Shown: in pieces, positions 34,310-43,635 of the stretch
Layout of the letters: every line of letters begins with the position of its first letter
Numbering within the stretch: position 1 is the first letter of the stretch
Source of the DNA: an uncultured Celeribacter sp.
Lineage (GTDB): Bacteria > Pseudomonadota > Alphaproteobacteria > Rhodobacterales > Rhodobacteraceae
Length of the DNA: 64,000 bases
Assembly (NCBI RefSeq): GCF_963675965.1
Contig: NZ_OY780935.1
Span: 3,460,501 to 3,524,500, forward strand
Reading direction: 5' to 3'
Notes under the pieces: model-generated
What the model saw: the letters and a program-made list of their open reading frames with translations, nothing else
Told to the model about the DNA's origin: nothing
The model's database searches: none
Translations under genes and position numbers: made by a program

Positions 34310-34762
34310 ATGGCCGGTCTGAAAAACCTCAAGAAAACCCGCCGCATTCAGGTCTTTGCGGTGGCGGCGGTTGCCCTGGCGATTGCCACGGGGATGATCG
34401 GCTATGCCATGCGCGACGGCATCAACCTGTTTCGGGCCCCCGCGCAGGTGATGGAAGAACCGCCCCACGAAGGCGAGATTTTCCGCCTGGGGGGGCTGGT
34501 CGAAGATGGTTCTCTGGTGCGTGGTGAGGGCACGGAGGTGCGCTTTTCCGTGACCGATGGGGCGGCAACGATACCGGTTCGGTTCGAAGGGGTTCTGCCG
34601 GATCTTTTCGGTGAAAATCAGGGCATGATCGGGACTGGAACCCTGCAGGACGGCGTGTTCGTGGCGACCGAAATTCTGGCAAAACACGATGAGACCTATA
34701 TGCCCAAAGAGGTGATCGACGCATTGAAAGAGCAGGGGGTCTATGAGGCCCCGGAAAGCTGA
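34310..34762 (+). CDS. ccmE: CcmE, periplasmic haem chaperone
   Basis: 150 residues, one N-terminal membrane anchor (VFAVAAVALAIATGMIGYAM) and the haem-binding LAKHDETYMPKEV with its His and Tyr. CcmE carries haem to CcmF/CcmH for attachment to apocytochromes c such as SoxX, SoxA and SoxD. GGAGGAAATCAT precedes the start. A terminator follows at once, and ccmF is found 1.4 kb away. Confidence 0.94.
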   Translation: MAGLKNLKKTRRIQVFAVAAVALAIATGMIGYAMRDGINLFRAPAQVMEEPPHEGEIFRLGGLVEDGSLVRGEGTEVRFSVTDGAATIPVRFEGVLPDLFGENQGMIGTGTLQDGVFVATEILAKHDETYMPKEVIDALKEQGVYEAPES

Positions 34763-34819
34763 CCGGGCCACGAAGGGCCTTAGGACTGGCGTCTTTCGGT
34801 AAACAGAGTCTGAAACCAC

Positions 34820-34855
34820 ACCCGTGCGGAACGCTCCGCGCGGGTTAATTTTTTT
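34820..34855 (+). terminator. Terminator after ccmE
   Basis: An 11-bp stem (ACCCGTGCGGA / TCCGCGCGGGT, one G-T pair), loop ACGC, then TAA and seven T. Confidence 0.88.
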
Positions 34856-34895
34856 GTCGCACTCTGACTGTCTGAGATGGACGGAAGTGAGGCCG

Positions 34896-35507
34896 ATGAA
34901 ATCAGTAGACCAAATCGCCGACGAAATCATCGCCCGTGAGGGTGGCTTCGTGAATGACCCTGACGATCCGGGCGGGGCGACAAAGCACGGTGTCACCTTG
35001 GCCACCCTGCGCCGGTTGGGGCTGGACATAGATGGCGATGGGCAGATTGACGTGGCGGATGTGAAAGCCGTGGACCGGGCGCAGGCGCGCGGGATCTTTC
35101 TGGAACATTTCTTTTACCGACCCAGACTTGATGAACTGCCACGGGCGCTGCAGCCGAGCCTCTTCGATATGTATGTGAATGCCGGGCCGCAGGCGGTGCG
35201 GCTGTTGCAGCGGCTGTTGTGCGATATGGGGCAACAGATTGCCGTGGACGGGCTGGTCGGGCCGCAAACCGTGGCCGCGACCCGCGTCGCACTGTCCTTT
35301 GCGCCGGACTATCTGGTGGATGCCTATGGCATTGCGCGGCGCAATTATTATTACGCGCTGGCCGATCGGCGTCCCGCTTCGCGCAAATACGCCTGTCGCC
35401 GGGATGGCGGCAAGGGCGGCTGGATTTTGCGCGCCGAACAGTTCATCTCTCCGCGCTATCATCTGAGTGACGCCGAACATGCGGCGCGGGTGGCGGCATG
35501 GGGGTGA
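34896..35507 (+). CDS. GTA-type endolysin, GH108 N-acetylmuramidase
   Basis: 203 residues. The GH108 motif IIAREGGFVNDPDDPGGATKHG (catalytic Glu in EGG) is followed by a C-terminal peptidoglycan-binding-like end (VDGLVGPQTVAATRVAL). It has no signal peptide, so it depends on a holin to reach the wall. The next gene, overlapping by 10 bases, is that holin. In Rhodobacter capsulatus a pair like this (rcc00555/rcc00556, from memory) releases GTA particles. The start at 34896 is preceded by GGAAGTGAGG. Confidence 0.82.
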   Translation: MKSVDQIADEIIAREGGFVNDPDDPGGATKHGVTLATLRRLGLDIDGDGQIDVADVKAVDRAQARGIFLEHFFYRPRLDELPRALQPSLFDMYVNAGPQAVRLLQRLLCDMGQQIAVDGLVGPQTVAATRVALSFAPDYLVDAYGIARRNYYYALADRRPASRKYACRRDGGKGGWILRAEQFISPRYHLSDAEHAARVAAWG

Positions 35508-36097
35508 TCGGGCAGCTTTTCGATCTGCTTTTCGGGGAGGGGCGCAATGTGGTCAAAGAGACGGCGGAGGTGCTTTGGGGCAATCAGGCCACGCAAGCGG
35601 TACAGGACAGCGCGTTGCGCCGCGCCACGCTGGAACAATTTGCCGCCGAATTCGCCAAGGGCGACACTGGCAAGAGCGGCTTTGATCGCGTGATGGACGG
35701 TCTGAACCGCATTCCGCGACCGCTGATGGCATTCGGTACAATCGGACTTTGCGTTTCGGCCATGATCGACCCAGTCTGGTTTGCAGCCCGGATGCAGGGG
35801 CTGGCGCTGGTGCCGGAGCCTCTGTGGTGGCTCTTGGGGACCATCGTGTCTTTCTACTTTGGCGCACGCTATCAGGCGAAATCACAAGATTTTCAACGGG
35901 CGATTGCGGACAGTCTGGCGCGCCTGTCTCAAAAGCCGTTTGCGCAGGCGGGTCCGCATCCGGCATTTTCTGAATTTCCCGTTTCAGATCAACCCAGTGG
36001 AGCGGTGTCTTCGCAGGATGTTCCGGGTCAGGATGCGCCCAATCCGGCGCTTGAGGCGATCCGCAAGGCGCTGGGCGCCCGATCAGAAGCCCGGTAA
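35498..36097 (+). CDS. GTA-type holin (3TM family)
   Basis: 199 residues. The core (residues ~65-130) has predicted hydrophobic segments in RIPRPLMAFGTIGLCVSAMIDPVWF and VPEPLWWLLGTIVSFYFGARYQAKSQDF, with a Pro/Gln-rich C-terminal tail. The pattern fits the holin_3TM/GTA holin family. It overlaps the endolysin gene by 10 bases. The pair is flanked by ccmE with its terminator and by ccmF, so it has probably been placed inside the ccm run. Confidence 0.78.
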   Translation: MGVIGQLFDLLFGEGRNVVKETAEVLWGNQATQAVQDSALRRATLEQFAAEFAKGDTGKSGFDRVMDGLNRIPRPLMAFGTIGLCVSAMIDPVWFAARMQGLALVPEPLWWLLGTIVSFYFGARYQAKSQDFQRAIADSLARLSQKPFAQAGPHPAFSEFPVSDQPSGAVSSQDVPGQDAPNPALEAIRKALGARSEAR

Positions 36098-36195
36098 CGC
36101 TGGGTCTGAGGCGGGTCGTCTTGCGACATGCGCGCGCAGCCCATTGGCGCATGCGTCGCAACAGGGTAGAACCGATGCAAACAAGGGAGAGCGGC

Positions 36196-38172
36196 ATGCT
36201 TGTAGAACTCGGACATTTTGCCCTGATCATGGCGTTTATCGTGGCCATCGTGCAGACGATTCTGCCGCTCTGGGGGGCCTATCGGCGTTCTCCGGTTCTG
36301 ATGGCGGCGGGGGAGCCTGCGGCCATGGTGCAGCTGGTCCTGATTGCCTTTTCTTTTGGGGCGCTGACCTATGCCTTTGTGACCTCGGATTTCTCTCTGA
36401 AAGTGGTGGTGGAAAATTCCCATACGCTCAAGCCCATGCTCTACAAAGTCTCTGGCGTCTGGGGTAACCACGAAGGCTCGATGCTGCTCTGGGTGCTGAT
36501 TCTGGCGCTTTTCGGTGCGGCGGCTGCGCTGTTCGGCGCCAATCTGCCCGCAACGCTGCGCGCCCGGGTTCTGGGCGTGCAGGGTTCAATCGGGGTCGCT
36601 TTTCTGGCATTTATCCTGTTCACCTCGAACCCGTTTCTGCGTCTCGCCGTGCCGCCGATGAACGGGCAGGACCTGAACCCGCTGCTGCAGGACCCCGGTC
36701 TCGCCTTTCATCCGCCGTTTCTCTACTTGGGCTATGTCGGGCTTTCGATGACCTTTTCCTTTGCGGTCGCCGCGCTGCTGGAAGGCCGCGTCGATGCCGC
36801 ATGGGGGCGCTGGGTGCGGCCCTGGACCTTGGCGGCATGGGTCTTTCTGACCGTGGGCATTGGGCTTGGGTCGTGGTGGGCCTATTACGAATTGGGCTGG
36901 GGTGGTTTCTGGTTCTGGGACCCGGTGGAAAACGCATCCTTCATGCCATGGCTGTTTGCTGCCGCGCTGCTGCATTCCGCCATCGTGGTGGAAAAGCGTG
37001 AGGCGCTGAAAAGCTGGACCATTCTGCTGGCCATTCTGGCCTTTGGGTTCTCGCTGATCGGCACCTTTCTGGTGCGTTCCGGCGTGATCACCTCGGTCCA
37101 TGCCTTTGCCAATGATCCCGAGCGCGGCGTGTTCATCCTGCTGATCCTCGCCATCTTCATGGGCGGCGCGCTGATGCTGTTCACATGGCGCGCCTCGGCG
37201 ATGACCGCGAAAGGGGTCTTTTCCATGGTCAGCCGAGAAAGTGCGCTGGTGATCAATAATATCCTTCTGGCAGTGGCGGCCTTCGTGGTGTTCATCGGCA
37301 CGATCTGGCCACTGATTGCTGAGGCCTTCTGGGCCCGCAAGCTGTCGGTTGGGGCGCCCTTCTTTGACGCGGCCTTTACGCCATTTTTCACTCTGCTGGC
37401 CATCATTCTGCCCATCGGGGCGATTCTGCCATGGAAACGGGCCAAGCTGGGCACGACCCTGCGCAAGCTGATCCCGTCGCTGGTTCTGGCGCTGGCAGTC
37501 ATGGGGCTGATCTGGAGCCTGCAGACCCAAAAGACCCTGTTGGGGCCGATCGGGCTGGCGCTGGGCACATGGCTGCTGGCCGGGGCGGTTCAGGACATCG
37601 TGCTGCGCCTCGGGCGCAACCGGGACCTGTCGCGGCTGTTGCGTCTGCCGCGTGCGGACTGGGGACGCCTTCTGGCCCATGGCGGTCTGGGGATAACCAT
37701 CGCCGGGATCGCCGGGCTGACCGCCTGGACGGTCGAAGATATCCGGGTGGTGCAGGTGGGCGAGACCTTCGAGGTCTCGGGCTACACCATCGCGCTGGAT
37801 CAGGTCGAACGCCAGCAGGGGCCGAATTACATCACCACCATGGCCACCATGTCGGTCTTTGAGGACGACAAGAAAGTGGCTACGCTGCACCCTGAAAAAC
37901 GCTCCTATCCGGTGGCACAGATGCCAACCACCGAGGCCGGGATCGACAATGGTTTTCTGCGCGACGTCTATCTGGTGATCGGCGATGTGCAGGCCAGCGG
38001 CGGATGGGCCGTGCGTACCTATATCAAACCGCTTGCCAATTGGATCTGGGGCGGCACGATCATCATGGCGCTGGGTGGCGCGCTGTCGCTGTCGGACCGC
38101 CGGTATCGCATTGCCGCAGGCGCGGCTAAATCCCGTGCCGGAACCAGCTCCAAAGGAGTGCCTGCAGAATGA
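36196..38172 (+). CDS. ccmF: CcmF, cytochrome c haem lyase subunit
   Basis: 658 residues with about 13-15 membrane spans. The tryptophan-rich WGGFWFWDPVENASFMPW binds the haem-CcmE adduct, and conserved His residues lie nearby. Start at 36196 because AAGGGAGAGCGG lies just before; earlier ATGs lack this. It ends 4 bases into ccmH. Confidence 0.94.
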   Translation: MLVELGHFALIMAFIVAIVQTILPLWGAYRRSPVLMAAGEPAAMVQLVLIAFSFGALTYAFVTSDFSLKVVVENSHTLKPMLYKVSGVWGNHEGSMLLWVLILALFGAAAALFGANLPATLRARVLGVQGSIGVAFLAFILFTSNPFLRLAVPPMNGQDLNPLLQDPGLAFHPPFLYLGYVGLSMTFSFAVAALLEGRVDAAWGRWVRPWTLAAWVFLTVGIGLGSWWAYYELGWGGFWFWDPVENASFMPWLFAAALLHSAIVVEKREALKSWTILLAILAFGFSLIGTFLVRSGVITSVHAFANDPERGVFILLILAIFMGGALMLFTWRASAMTAKGVFSMVSRESALVINNILLAVAAFVVFIGTIWPLIAEAFWARKLSVGAPFFDAAFTPFFTLLAIILPIGAILPWKRAKLGTTLRKLIPSLVLALAVMGLIWSLQTQKTLLGPIGLALGTWLLAGAVQDIVLRLGRNRDLSRLLRLPRADWGRLLAHGGLGITIAGIAGLTAWTVEDIRVVQVGETFEVSGYTIALDQVERQQGPNYITTMATMSVFEDDKKVATLHPEKRSYPVAQMPTTEAGIDNGFLRDVYLVIGDVQASGGWAVRTYIKPLANWIWGGTIIMALGGALSLSDRRYRIAAGAAKSRAGTSSKGVPAE

Positions 38173-38618
38173 AACGGTTTCTTCTTGCTCTGTGTCTCAT
38201 GCTGGCGACACCGCTTTTTGCCGTGCAACCCGATGAGGTGCTGGACGATCCGGCGCTGGAAAGCCGGGCGCGTGAGATTTCGCAGGGTCTGCGGTGTCTT
38301 GTTTGTCGCAACGAAAACATCGACGAAAGCAATGCCACGCTGGCACGCGATCTGCGTCTTTTGGTGCGTGAACGGCTGGTGGCCGGCGACAGCAATGATG
38401 AGGCGGTCGACTATATCGTGGATCGATATGGCGAATATGTGCTGTTGAAACCGACGCTGACCGGCGCCAACAAGGTGCTCTGGATTGCTGGCCCCGTCAT
38501 GCTGATCGTGGCACTTGGGATCGGGGTGGCCTTTTTGCGGCGGCGTCAGGCCCAGCCGGAAATCGCCGAGCTGACCGAGGACGAGGAAAAGCGCCTTCAG
38601 GCCCTGTTGAAGGACTAA
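38169..38618 (+). CDS. ccmH: CcmH (CcmL-type), apocytochrome thiol reductant
   Basis: 149 residues: signal peptide, the redox motif LRCLVCRNE, one C-terminal membrane span (LWIAGPVMLIVALGIGVAFL). It keeps the CxxCH cysteines of apocytochromes reduced for haem attachment. Starts 4 bases before the ccmF stop. Lacks the TPR part found in fused CcmH/CcmI proteins. Confidence 0.92.
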   Translation: MKRFLLALCLMLATPLFAVQPDEVLDDPALESRAREISQGLRCLVCRNENIDESNATLARDLRLLVRERLVAGDSNDEAVDYIVDRYGEYVLLKPTLTGANKVLWIAGPVMLIVALGIGVAFLRRRQAQPEIAELTEDEEKRLQALLKD

Positions 38619-38722
38619 GCGGCAGCGCCCAAAAAGCCGCGCCATGACGGTGCGTTTCTCTTTTCTTATGCCGGGCGATCTCTATCTTGGGCCCAGCACA
38701 GCGCAAGGGAGAGAGACCGCCA

Positions 38723-39499
38723 ATGCAGTATGAAACCATTCGATTCGAGCTGGAAAACGACATTGCCGTGGTGACGTTGAACCGCCCTAAGGTGATGAAT
38801 GCGCTCAACACCCAGATGCGGGCAGAGATCACCCATGCGGTGCGGGACGCGGCCTCTGAGGCGCGGGTGATCGTGCTGACGGGCGAGGGGCTGGGGTTCT
38901 GCTCGGGGCAGGATCTGGGCGACGGGGTGAACCCGGCCACGGCGGATCTCGAACGGATCCTGCGCGACGAATACGAACCGATGCTGCATGCCATTCACGA
39001 CAGTCCGGTGCCGACGATTGCCGCAGTGAACGGCACTGCGGCGGGGGCGGGCATGTCGCTGGCTCTGTCCTGTGATGTGGTCATCGCGACGCAGAGCGCT
39101 GTCTTTGTTCAGGCCTTTTCACGCATCGGTCTGATGCCCGATGCCGGCGGTACCTATATGATGCCACGTCTTGTCGGACTGGCGCGCTCCATGGGATCTG
39201 CGCTGTTTGCCGACGAAATCAGCGCCGCGCAGGCGGTGGACTGGGGCATGATCTACGAGGCGGTGCCCGATACTGATTTTGCGACCCATTGGCGGGCGCG
39301 GGCCAGCTATCTGGCACAGGGGGCAACGGTTGCCTATCGCCATATCAAAGAGGCCATGCATGCTTCCTATGACAATACGCTGTCCGAACAGCTGACGGTT
39401 GAGGCCAAGCTGCAGAATGCCTGCGGGCAGACCCGTGACTTCAAAGAAGGTGTCATGGCCTTCATCGAGAAGCGCCGTCCGGCCTACGAGGGCCGCTAA
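38723..39499 (+). CDS. Enoyl-CoA hydratase/isomerase family protein, PaaG-like
   Basis: 258 residues with crotonase motifs: GEGLGFCSGQDLGDG forming the oxyanion hole, AAVNGTAAGAGMSLALSCDVV, and IGLMPDAGGTYMMPRLVG. The C-terminal ...QTRDFKEGVMAFIEKRRPAYEGR is typical of PaaG/MenB-like members. Start at 38723 behind GGGAGAGAGACC. Its stop overlaps that of the convergent MarR gene by 4 bases. Phenylacetate ring isomerisation is possible, but no other paa gene is near. Confidence 0.8.
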   Translation: MQYETIRFELENDIAVVTLNRPKVMNALNTQMRAEITHAVRDAASEARVIVLTGEGLGFCSGQDLGDGVNPATADLERILRDEYEPMLHAIHDSPVPTIAAVNGTAAGAGMSLALSCDVVIATQSAVFVQAFSRIGLMPDAGGTYMMPRLVGLARSMGSALFADEISAAQAVDWGMIYEAVPDTDFATHWRARASYLAQGATVAYRHIKEAMHASYDNTLSEQLTVEAKLQNACGQTRDFKEGVMAFIEKRRPAYEGR

Positions 39500-39936
39500 G
39501 TCTCTGAAAGATTGGCAATCACCTGCGCCATTAGTGTCGTGAACGCCGCACGCTGCTCATCGTTCATGCCTTGGGTCGCCAGATCATTCACCGAGATGGC
39601 GGCCTCAATTGCAGGCTCCCTGAGTGCTCGAGCGCGCTCTGTCAGCCAGACGGTTTGCACCCGCGCATCCGCCTCATGCGTCCGACGGAGCACTAAACCG
39701 TCGCGCTCCATCCGTGACAGGGTGTTGGCCATGGTTGCCTGTTCGACGTCCAGCTCCTGGACAAGCTCGCGCTGGGTTTGTCCCTCTTTTTCCCAAAGCG
39801 CCAGCATCACCGGGAAGGTCCCCGTGGAGAGGCCCAGCGGTTTGATCCGATCCTGAATGGTGCGGATGAAAAGCCGGGCCATGTGGTTGACCTGATAGCC
39901 TTCGGACTGAGTGCGGGAGAACCTGTGTTTTGTCAT
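39496..39936 (-). CDS. MarR-family repressor
   Basis: 146 residues, winged helix centred on TQRELVQELDVEQATMANTLSRMERDGLVLR. Divergent from the small membrane protein gene, with a doubled palindromic operator between the starts, so it probably represses both. Effector unknown. Confidence 0.85.
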   Translation of the reverse strand: MTKHRFSRTQSEGYQVNHMARLFIRTIQDRIKPLGLSTGTFPVMLALWEKEGQTQRELVQELDVEQATMANTLSRMERDGLVLRRTHEADARVQTVWLTERARALREPAIEAAISVNDLATQGMNDEQRAAFTTLMAQVIANLSET

Positions 39937-39955
39937 GTGACTTGTCTTTCATATC

Positions 39956-39989
39956 ATAGCTTGCTATGCAAATATATATAGCAAGCTAT
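39956..39989. promoter_or_regulatory. Doubled palindromic operator for the MarR regulator
   Basis: ATAGCTTGCTAT (39956-39967) and ATAGCAAGCTAT (39978-39989) are exact reverse complements, each itself a TAGC-N2-GCTA palindrome, with centres 22 bp (two helical turns) apart. Between them lies an AT-rich segment with TATATA. This is a textbook operator layout for a dimeric MarR protein on a divergent promoter. Confidence 0.7.
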
Positions 39990-40006
39990 TTACATGGAGA
40001 CTCACA

Positions 40007-40450
40007 ATGCTGCCTAAAATTCATGCCGCCTTTGGAGCAGCGGCCCTTCTGATCATCGCGGCTTTCTGGACCGCCACTGTCACCACCATCGTGATCGGCG
40101 ATAAATATCTGATTGCCATGGCAAAACTCGGCATCGCATGGGGCCTTCTGGCGCTTGTTCCGATGCTAATTATGACCGGGGTGTCCGGAAATCGGCTCGG
40201 ACAGAAGATGCGCGGGCCCTTGATCGGCGCGAAGCAAAAACGGATGAAGATCATCGCTTTCAACGGCCTGATCTTCCTCGTGCCCTCCGCGCTCATCCTC
40301 TTGCCGCTTGCGATGCAGGGGCAGGGCGGACAACTCTATTGGGGCATCCAGATCATCGAACTTTTGGCCGGCGCCACCAATATCACGCTGTTGGGTCTCA
40401 ATATGCGTGACGGGTTGCGTCTCTCGCGCCGCCGCGCGGCGGCCACGTAA
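40007..40450 (+). CDS. Four-span membrane protein of unknown function
   Basis: 147 residues with four hydrophobic segments (IHAAFGAAALLIIAAFWTATVTTIVIG, LGIAWGLLALVPMLIMTGVSG, IIAFNGLIFLVPSALILLPLA, IIELLAGATNITLLGL). No family recognised. Divergent from and probably repressed by the MarR gene. Could be a transport or stress protein. Confidence 0.7.
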   Translation: MLPKIHAAFGAAALLIIAAFWTATVTTIVIGDKYLIAMAKLGIAWGLLALVPMLIMTGVSGNRLGQKMRGPLIGAKQKRMKIIAFNGLIFLVPSALILLPLAMQGQGGQLYWGIQIIELLAGATNITLLGLNMRDGLRLSRRRAAAT

Positions 40451-40481
40451 TTCGTTTCATTTGCTATGCGAATGATTAAAG

Positions 40482-40509
40482 AAAAACCCGCCTCAAAGGA
40501 GGCGGGTTT
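40482..40509. terminator. Bidirectional terminator between the membrane protein and gltA
   Basis: AAACCCGCCTC-aaa-GGAGGCGGGTTT, with T-tracts on both sides; serves the convergent genes. Confidence 0.85.
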
Positions 40510-40535
40510 GGCATTTTTATAAGATCGACAGGACT

Positions 40536-41831
40536 TTAGCGGTCTTCCACGTTCACATAGGGACGCTGGGTTGCGCCGGTGTAGAGCTGACGCGGACGAC
40601 CAATTTTCATCGCCGGATCTTCGATCATCTCTTTCCACTGCGAAATCCAGCCGACGGTGCGCGAAAGCGCAAAGATCGGGGTGAACATCGCGGTCGGGAA
40701 GCCCATGGCCTCAAGGATGATGCCGGAATAGAAGTCGACGTTCGGGAAGAGTTTCTTCTCGGCAAAGTACGGATCGGCAAGCGCTTGTTTTTCAAGCTCT
40801 TTGGCGACCTGCAGAGTCGGGTTGTTTTCGACGCCCAACAGTTCCAGAACTTCGTCGGCGGACTGTTTCATCACGGTCGCGCGCGGGTCGAAGTTCTTGT
40901 AGACGCGGTGGCCAAAGCCCATCAGACGGAACGGGTCGTTCTTGTCTTTGGCGCGGGCGATGAATTCCGGGATGCGATCCACGGTGCCGATTTCGCGCAG
41001 CATTTCCAGGCAGGCCTGGTTTGCGCCGCCGTGTGCCGGGCCCCAGAGGCAGGCGATGCCGGCTGCGATACAGGCAAATGGGTTGGCGCCCGAAGACGAG
41101 GCCAGACGCACGGTCGAGGTCGATGCGTTCTGTTCGTGGTCGGCGTGCAGGGTGAAGATCCGGTCCATGGCACGGGCCAGGATCGGGTTCACTTCGTATT
41201 CCTCAGCCGGAACCGAGAAGCACATGTGCAGGAAGTTCGACGCATAGTCGAGATCGTTGCGCGGGTACACGATCGGCTGACCGATGGTGTATTTATAGGC
41301 CATGGCGGCAATCGTCGGCATTTTCGCCAGAAGGCGCATGGTTGCGACTTCGCGCTGCCACGGATCGGCGATGTCGATCGAGTCGTGGTAGAAGGCGGAC
41401 ATGGCACCAACCACACCGACCATGATGGCCATCGGGTGGGCGTCGCGACGGAAACCGGAGAAGAACTTGTGCATCTGCTCGTGCACCATGGTGTGCTTGG
41501 TGATGCGGCCTTCAAAATCTTCCATTTGTTTCGCGGTCGGCAGTTCTCCGTACAACAGCAGGTAGCAGACTTCGAGGAAGTGCGATTTCTCCGCCAGCTC
41601 ACCGATGGCATAGCCACGGTGTAGCAGCACGCCTTCGCCACCATCGATATAAGTGATCGCACTATCACAGGATGCCGTGGAGGTGAATCCCGGGTCGTAA
41701 GTGAACACATTGGCCTGTGCGTAAAGCTTACGGATGTCGATCACGTCAGGGCCCGCAGTGGGGCTGAGGACGGGAAGTTCATAAGACTGGCCGTCAAGCG
41801 TCAGGGTCGCTGTCTTTGGAGTATCTGCCAT
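40536..41831 (-). CDS. gltA: Citrate synthase
   Basis: 431 residues, hexameric (type II) bacterial length. It joins acetyl-CoA and oxaloacetate in the TCA cycle. Catalytic His regions are WGPAHGGANQACLEML and GFGHRVYKNFDPRA, with the Asp in the C-terminal VDFYSG. The start at 41831 follows CGAAGGAACGACC. Monocistronic. Confidence 0.96.
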   Translation of the reverse strand: MADTPKTATLTLDGQSYELPVLSPTAGPDVIDIRKLYAQANVFTYDPGFTSTASCDSAITYIDGGEGVLLHRGYAIGELAEKSHFLEVCYLLLYGELPTAKQMEDFEGRITKHTMVHEQMHKFFSGFRRDAHPMAIMVGVVGAMSAFYHDSIDIADPWQREVATMRLLAKMPTIAAMAYKYTIGQPIVYPRNDLDYASNFLHMCFSVPAEEYEVNPILARAMDRIFTLHADHEQNASTSTVRLASSSGANPFACIAAGIACLWGPAHGGANQACLEMLREIGTVDRIPEFIARAKDKNDPFRLMGFGHRVYKNFDPRATVMKQSADEVLELLGVENNPTLQVAKELEKQALADPYFAEKKLFPNVDFYSGIILEAMGFPTAMFTPIFALSRTVGWISQWKEMIEDPAMKIGRPRQLYTGATQRPYVNVEDR

Positions 41832-41899
41832 GGTCGTTCCTTCGGTTGGCAACGGCACGATGTCGCTGAATAAGCGAAACGGCCATTGGTGGTCACGTC

Positions 41900-41922
41900 G
41901 GCGCCCGAATATGCCGGGCGCC
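41900..41922 (-). promoter_or_regulatory. Hairpin in the gltA leader
   Basis: GGCGCCCG-aatatgc-CGGGCGCC, an 8-bp stem 69-91 bases before gltA. The rest of the gltA/gltX gap shows nothing clear, beyond a low-confidence 8-bp repeat (ACCAACCG...CGGTTGGT, about 42063-42104) that might end gltX. Confidence 0.3.
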
Positions 41923-42104
41923 ATCTAGCCTTGGGTCTTTAGCAAACCCGATCTGATATCCGCTGACCGAGAGAGAGGTCCCTGTCGCAGCGGGGCCAGA
42001 CGCGGGGCAGGTCCCGCATCTGAAATCTCAAACGGTCGCCGAACGCAGGTTCGTACAACCTTCACCAACCGATCCCGGCCGCCTGCGCGTCCCGGTCCGG
42101 TTGG

Positions 42105-43547
42105 TTATGCCTCTGTGTGCAGAGCCATGAAGTCAGAGATCCGTGCGAGGGTCTCTTCCGGTCCAAGGACCAGCATCATGTCGAGCACGCTCGGGGTGAC
42201 GGTCCGACCGGCCAATGCGGCTCTGAGAGGGCCGGCGACTTTGCCGAAACCGATCTCTTTTGCTTCCATGACCTTGCCGATCGCCTCCTCCAAGGCTTCG
42301 CGGTTCCAGCTATCACTTTGCAGGTGCGGCGTCAATTCTTCCAGTATACCATTGGATACTGAGCTAACTTGTTTTTGCGCCTTCTCATCCAGGTCGATAG
42401 GCCGGGATATCAGAGAAAATCTAGCTTTTTCAATAAGTTGTGGATACGTCTTGGCGGCACCCTTCAGACTGGGCAACGCTGCGCACAACTGTTGTGTCTG
42501 CATGTCGGACAGAGCGGGCTGTTGCGATGCCGCAAGGTAACCGGAGATTTCGCCCAAGATTTCATCATCCGGCAGGATCGCAATATGCTGGCCGCAGATG
42601 TTTTCCAGTTTCTTGGTGTCAAAGCGCGCTGGCGCCTTGTTGATTCCGTCAAGATCGAACCAGCTTTGTGCCTGCGCGTCGGTGAAGAATTCGTCATCGC
42701 CATGCGACCAGCCCAGACGCGCCAGATAGTTGCGCATGCCCGAAGCGGGGTAACCCATGGCCTGATATTCCTTGACCCCAGTGGCGCCATGCCGTTTCGA
42801 CATCTTCTTGCCGTCCGGTCCGAAAATCAGCGGGATATGCGCATAGACAGGCAGCGGCCAGCCCATGGCTTCATAGATCGTCATTTGTCGCGCCGCGTTG
42901 TTCAGGTGGTCATCTCCACGGATCACATGGGTCACTCCCATGTCGTGGTCGTCCACGACCACTGCCAACATATAGGTCGGTGTCCCATCCGAACGTAACA
43001 CGATCATGTCATCAAGCTGATCATTGCGGATCGTGACGTCACCCTGCACGGCATCCCTGATCACTGTGACGCCTTCGCGCGGGGCCTTGACGCGGATCAC
43101 ATAGGGGGCATCGGGATGGGTGCTTTCATCGGCGTCGCGCCAAGGGCTCTGAAACAGGGTCGAGCGTTTCTCGGCGCGGGCGGCTTCGCGGAAGGCCTCG
43201 ATCTCTTCCTGAGTCGAAAAACACTTATAGGCATTGCCCTCGGCCAGCATCTGGCGCGCCACTTCGGCATGGCGGTCGGCGCGTTCGAACTGGCTGACGG
43301 CTTCGCCATCGTAATCGAGACCGAGCCATTCCATGCCGTCGAGAATGCCCTGCGTGGCCTCAGGCGTCGAGCGCGCCCGGTCGGTGTCTTCGATCCGCAT
43401 CAGGAATTTGCCGCCGCGACCGCGAGCATAGAGCCAGTTGAACAGCGCGGTGCGCGCAGTGCCGATATGCATGTCGCCGGTGGGCGAGGGGGCAATGCGA
43501 GTGACGATTTGCGTGTCGGCGGGTGTGCTGGAAGAGGAGGCAGACAT
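42105..43547 (-). CDS. gltX: Glutamyl-tRNA synthetase
   Basis: 480 residues. HIGH-type APSPTGDMHIGTARTALFNWLYAR and GKKMSKRHG are intact. The C-terminal anticodon-binding part carries an AT-rich stretch (about 42310-42480) with codon use unlike the rest of the gene. Divergent from comEC. Confidence 0.95.
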   Translation of the reverse strand: MSASSSSTPADTQIVTRIAPSPTGDMHIGTARTALFNWLYARGRGGKFLMRIEDTDRARSTPEATQGILDGMEWLGLDYDGEAVSQFERADRHAEVARQMLAEGNAYKCFSTQEEIEAFREAARAEKRSTLFQSPWRDADESTHPDAPYVIRVKAPREGVTVIRDAVQGDVTIRNDQLDDMIVLRSDGTPTYMLAVVVDDHDMGVTHVIRGDDHLNNAARQMTIYEAMGWPLPVYAHIPLIFGPDGKKMSKRHGATGVKEYQAMGYPASGMRNYLARLGWSHGDDEFFTDAQAQSWFDLDGINKAPARFDTKKLENICGQHIAILPDDEILGEISGYLAASQQPALSDMQTQQLCAALPSLKGAAKTYPQLIEKARFSLISRPIDLDEKAQKQVSSVSNGILEELTPHLQSDSWNREALEEAIGKVMEAKEIGFGKVAGPLRAALAGRTVTPSVLDMMLVLGPEETLARISDFMALHTEA

Positions 43548-43635
43548 AGGGAATTAATCCTTTGGTGATCAGGATGTCGGAACAGGTGTTGCGAAGGGCA
43601 TAGGATAACGTGGAAAGGGAAACAAGGGTGCGCCA

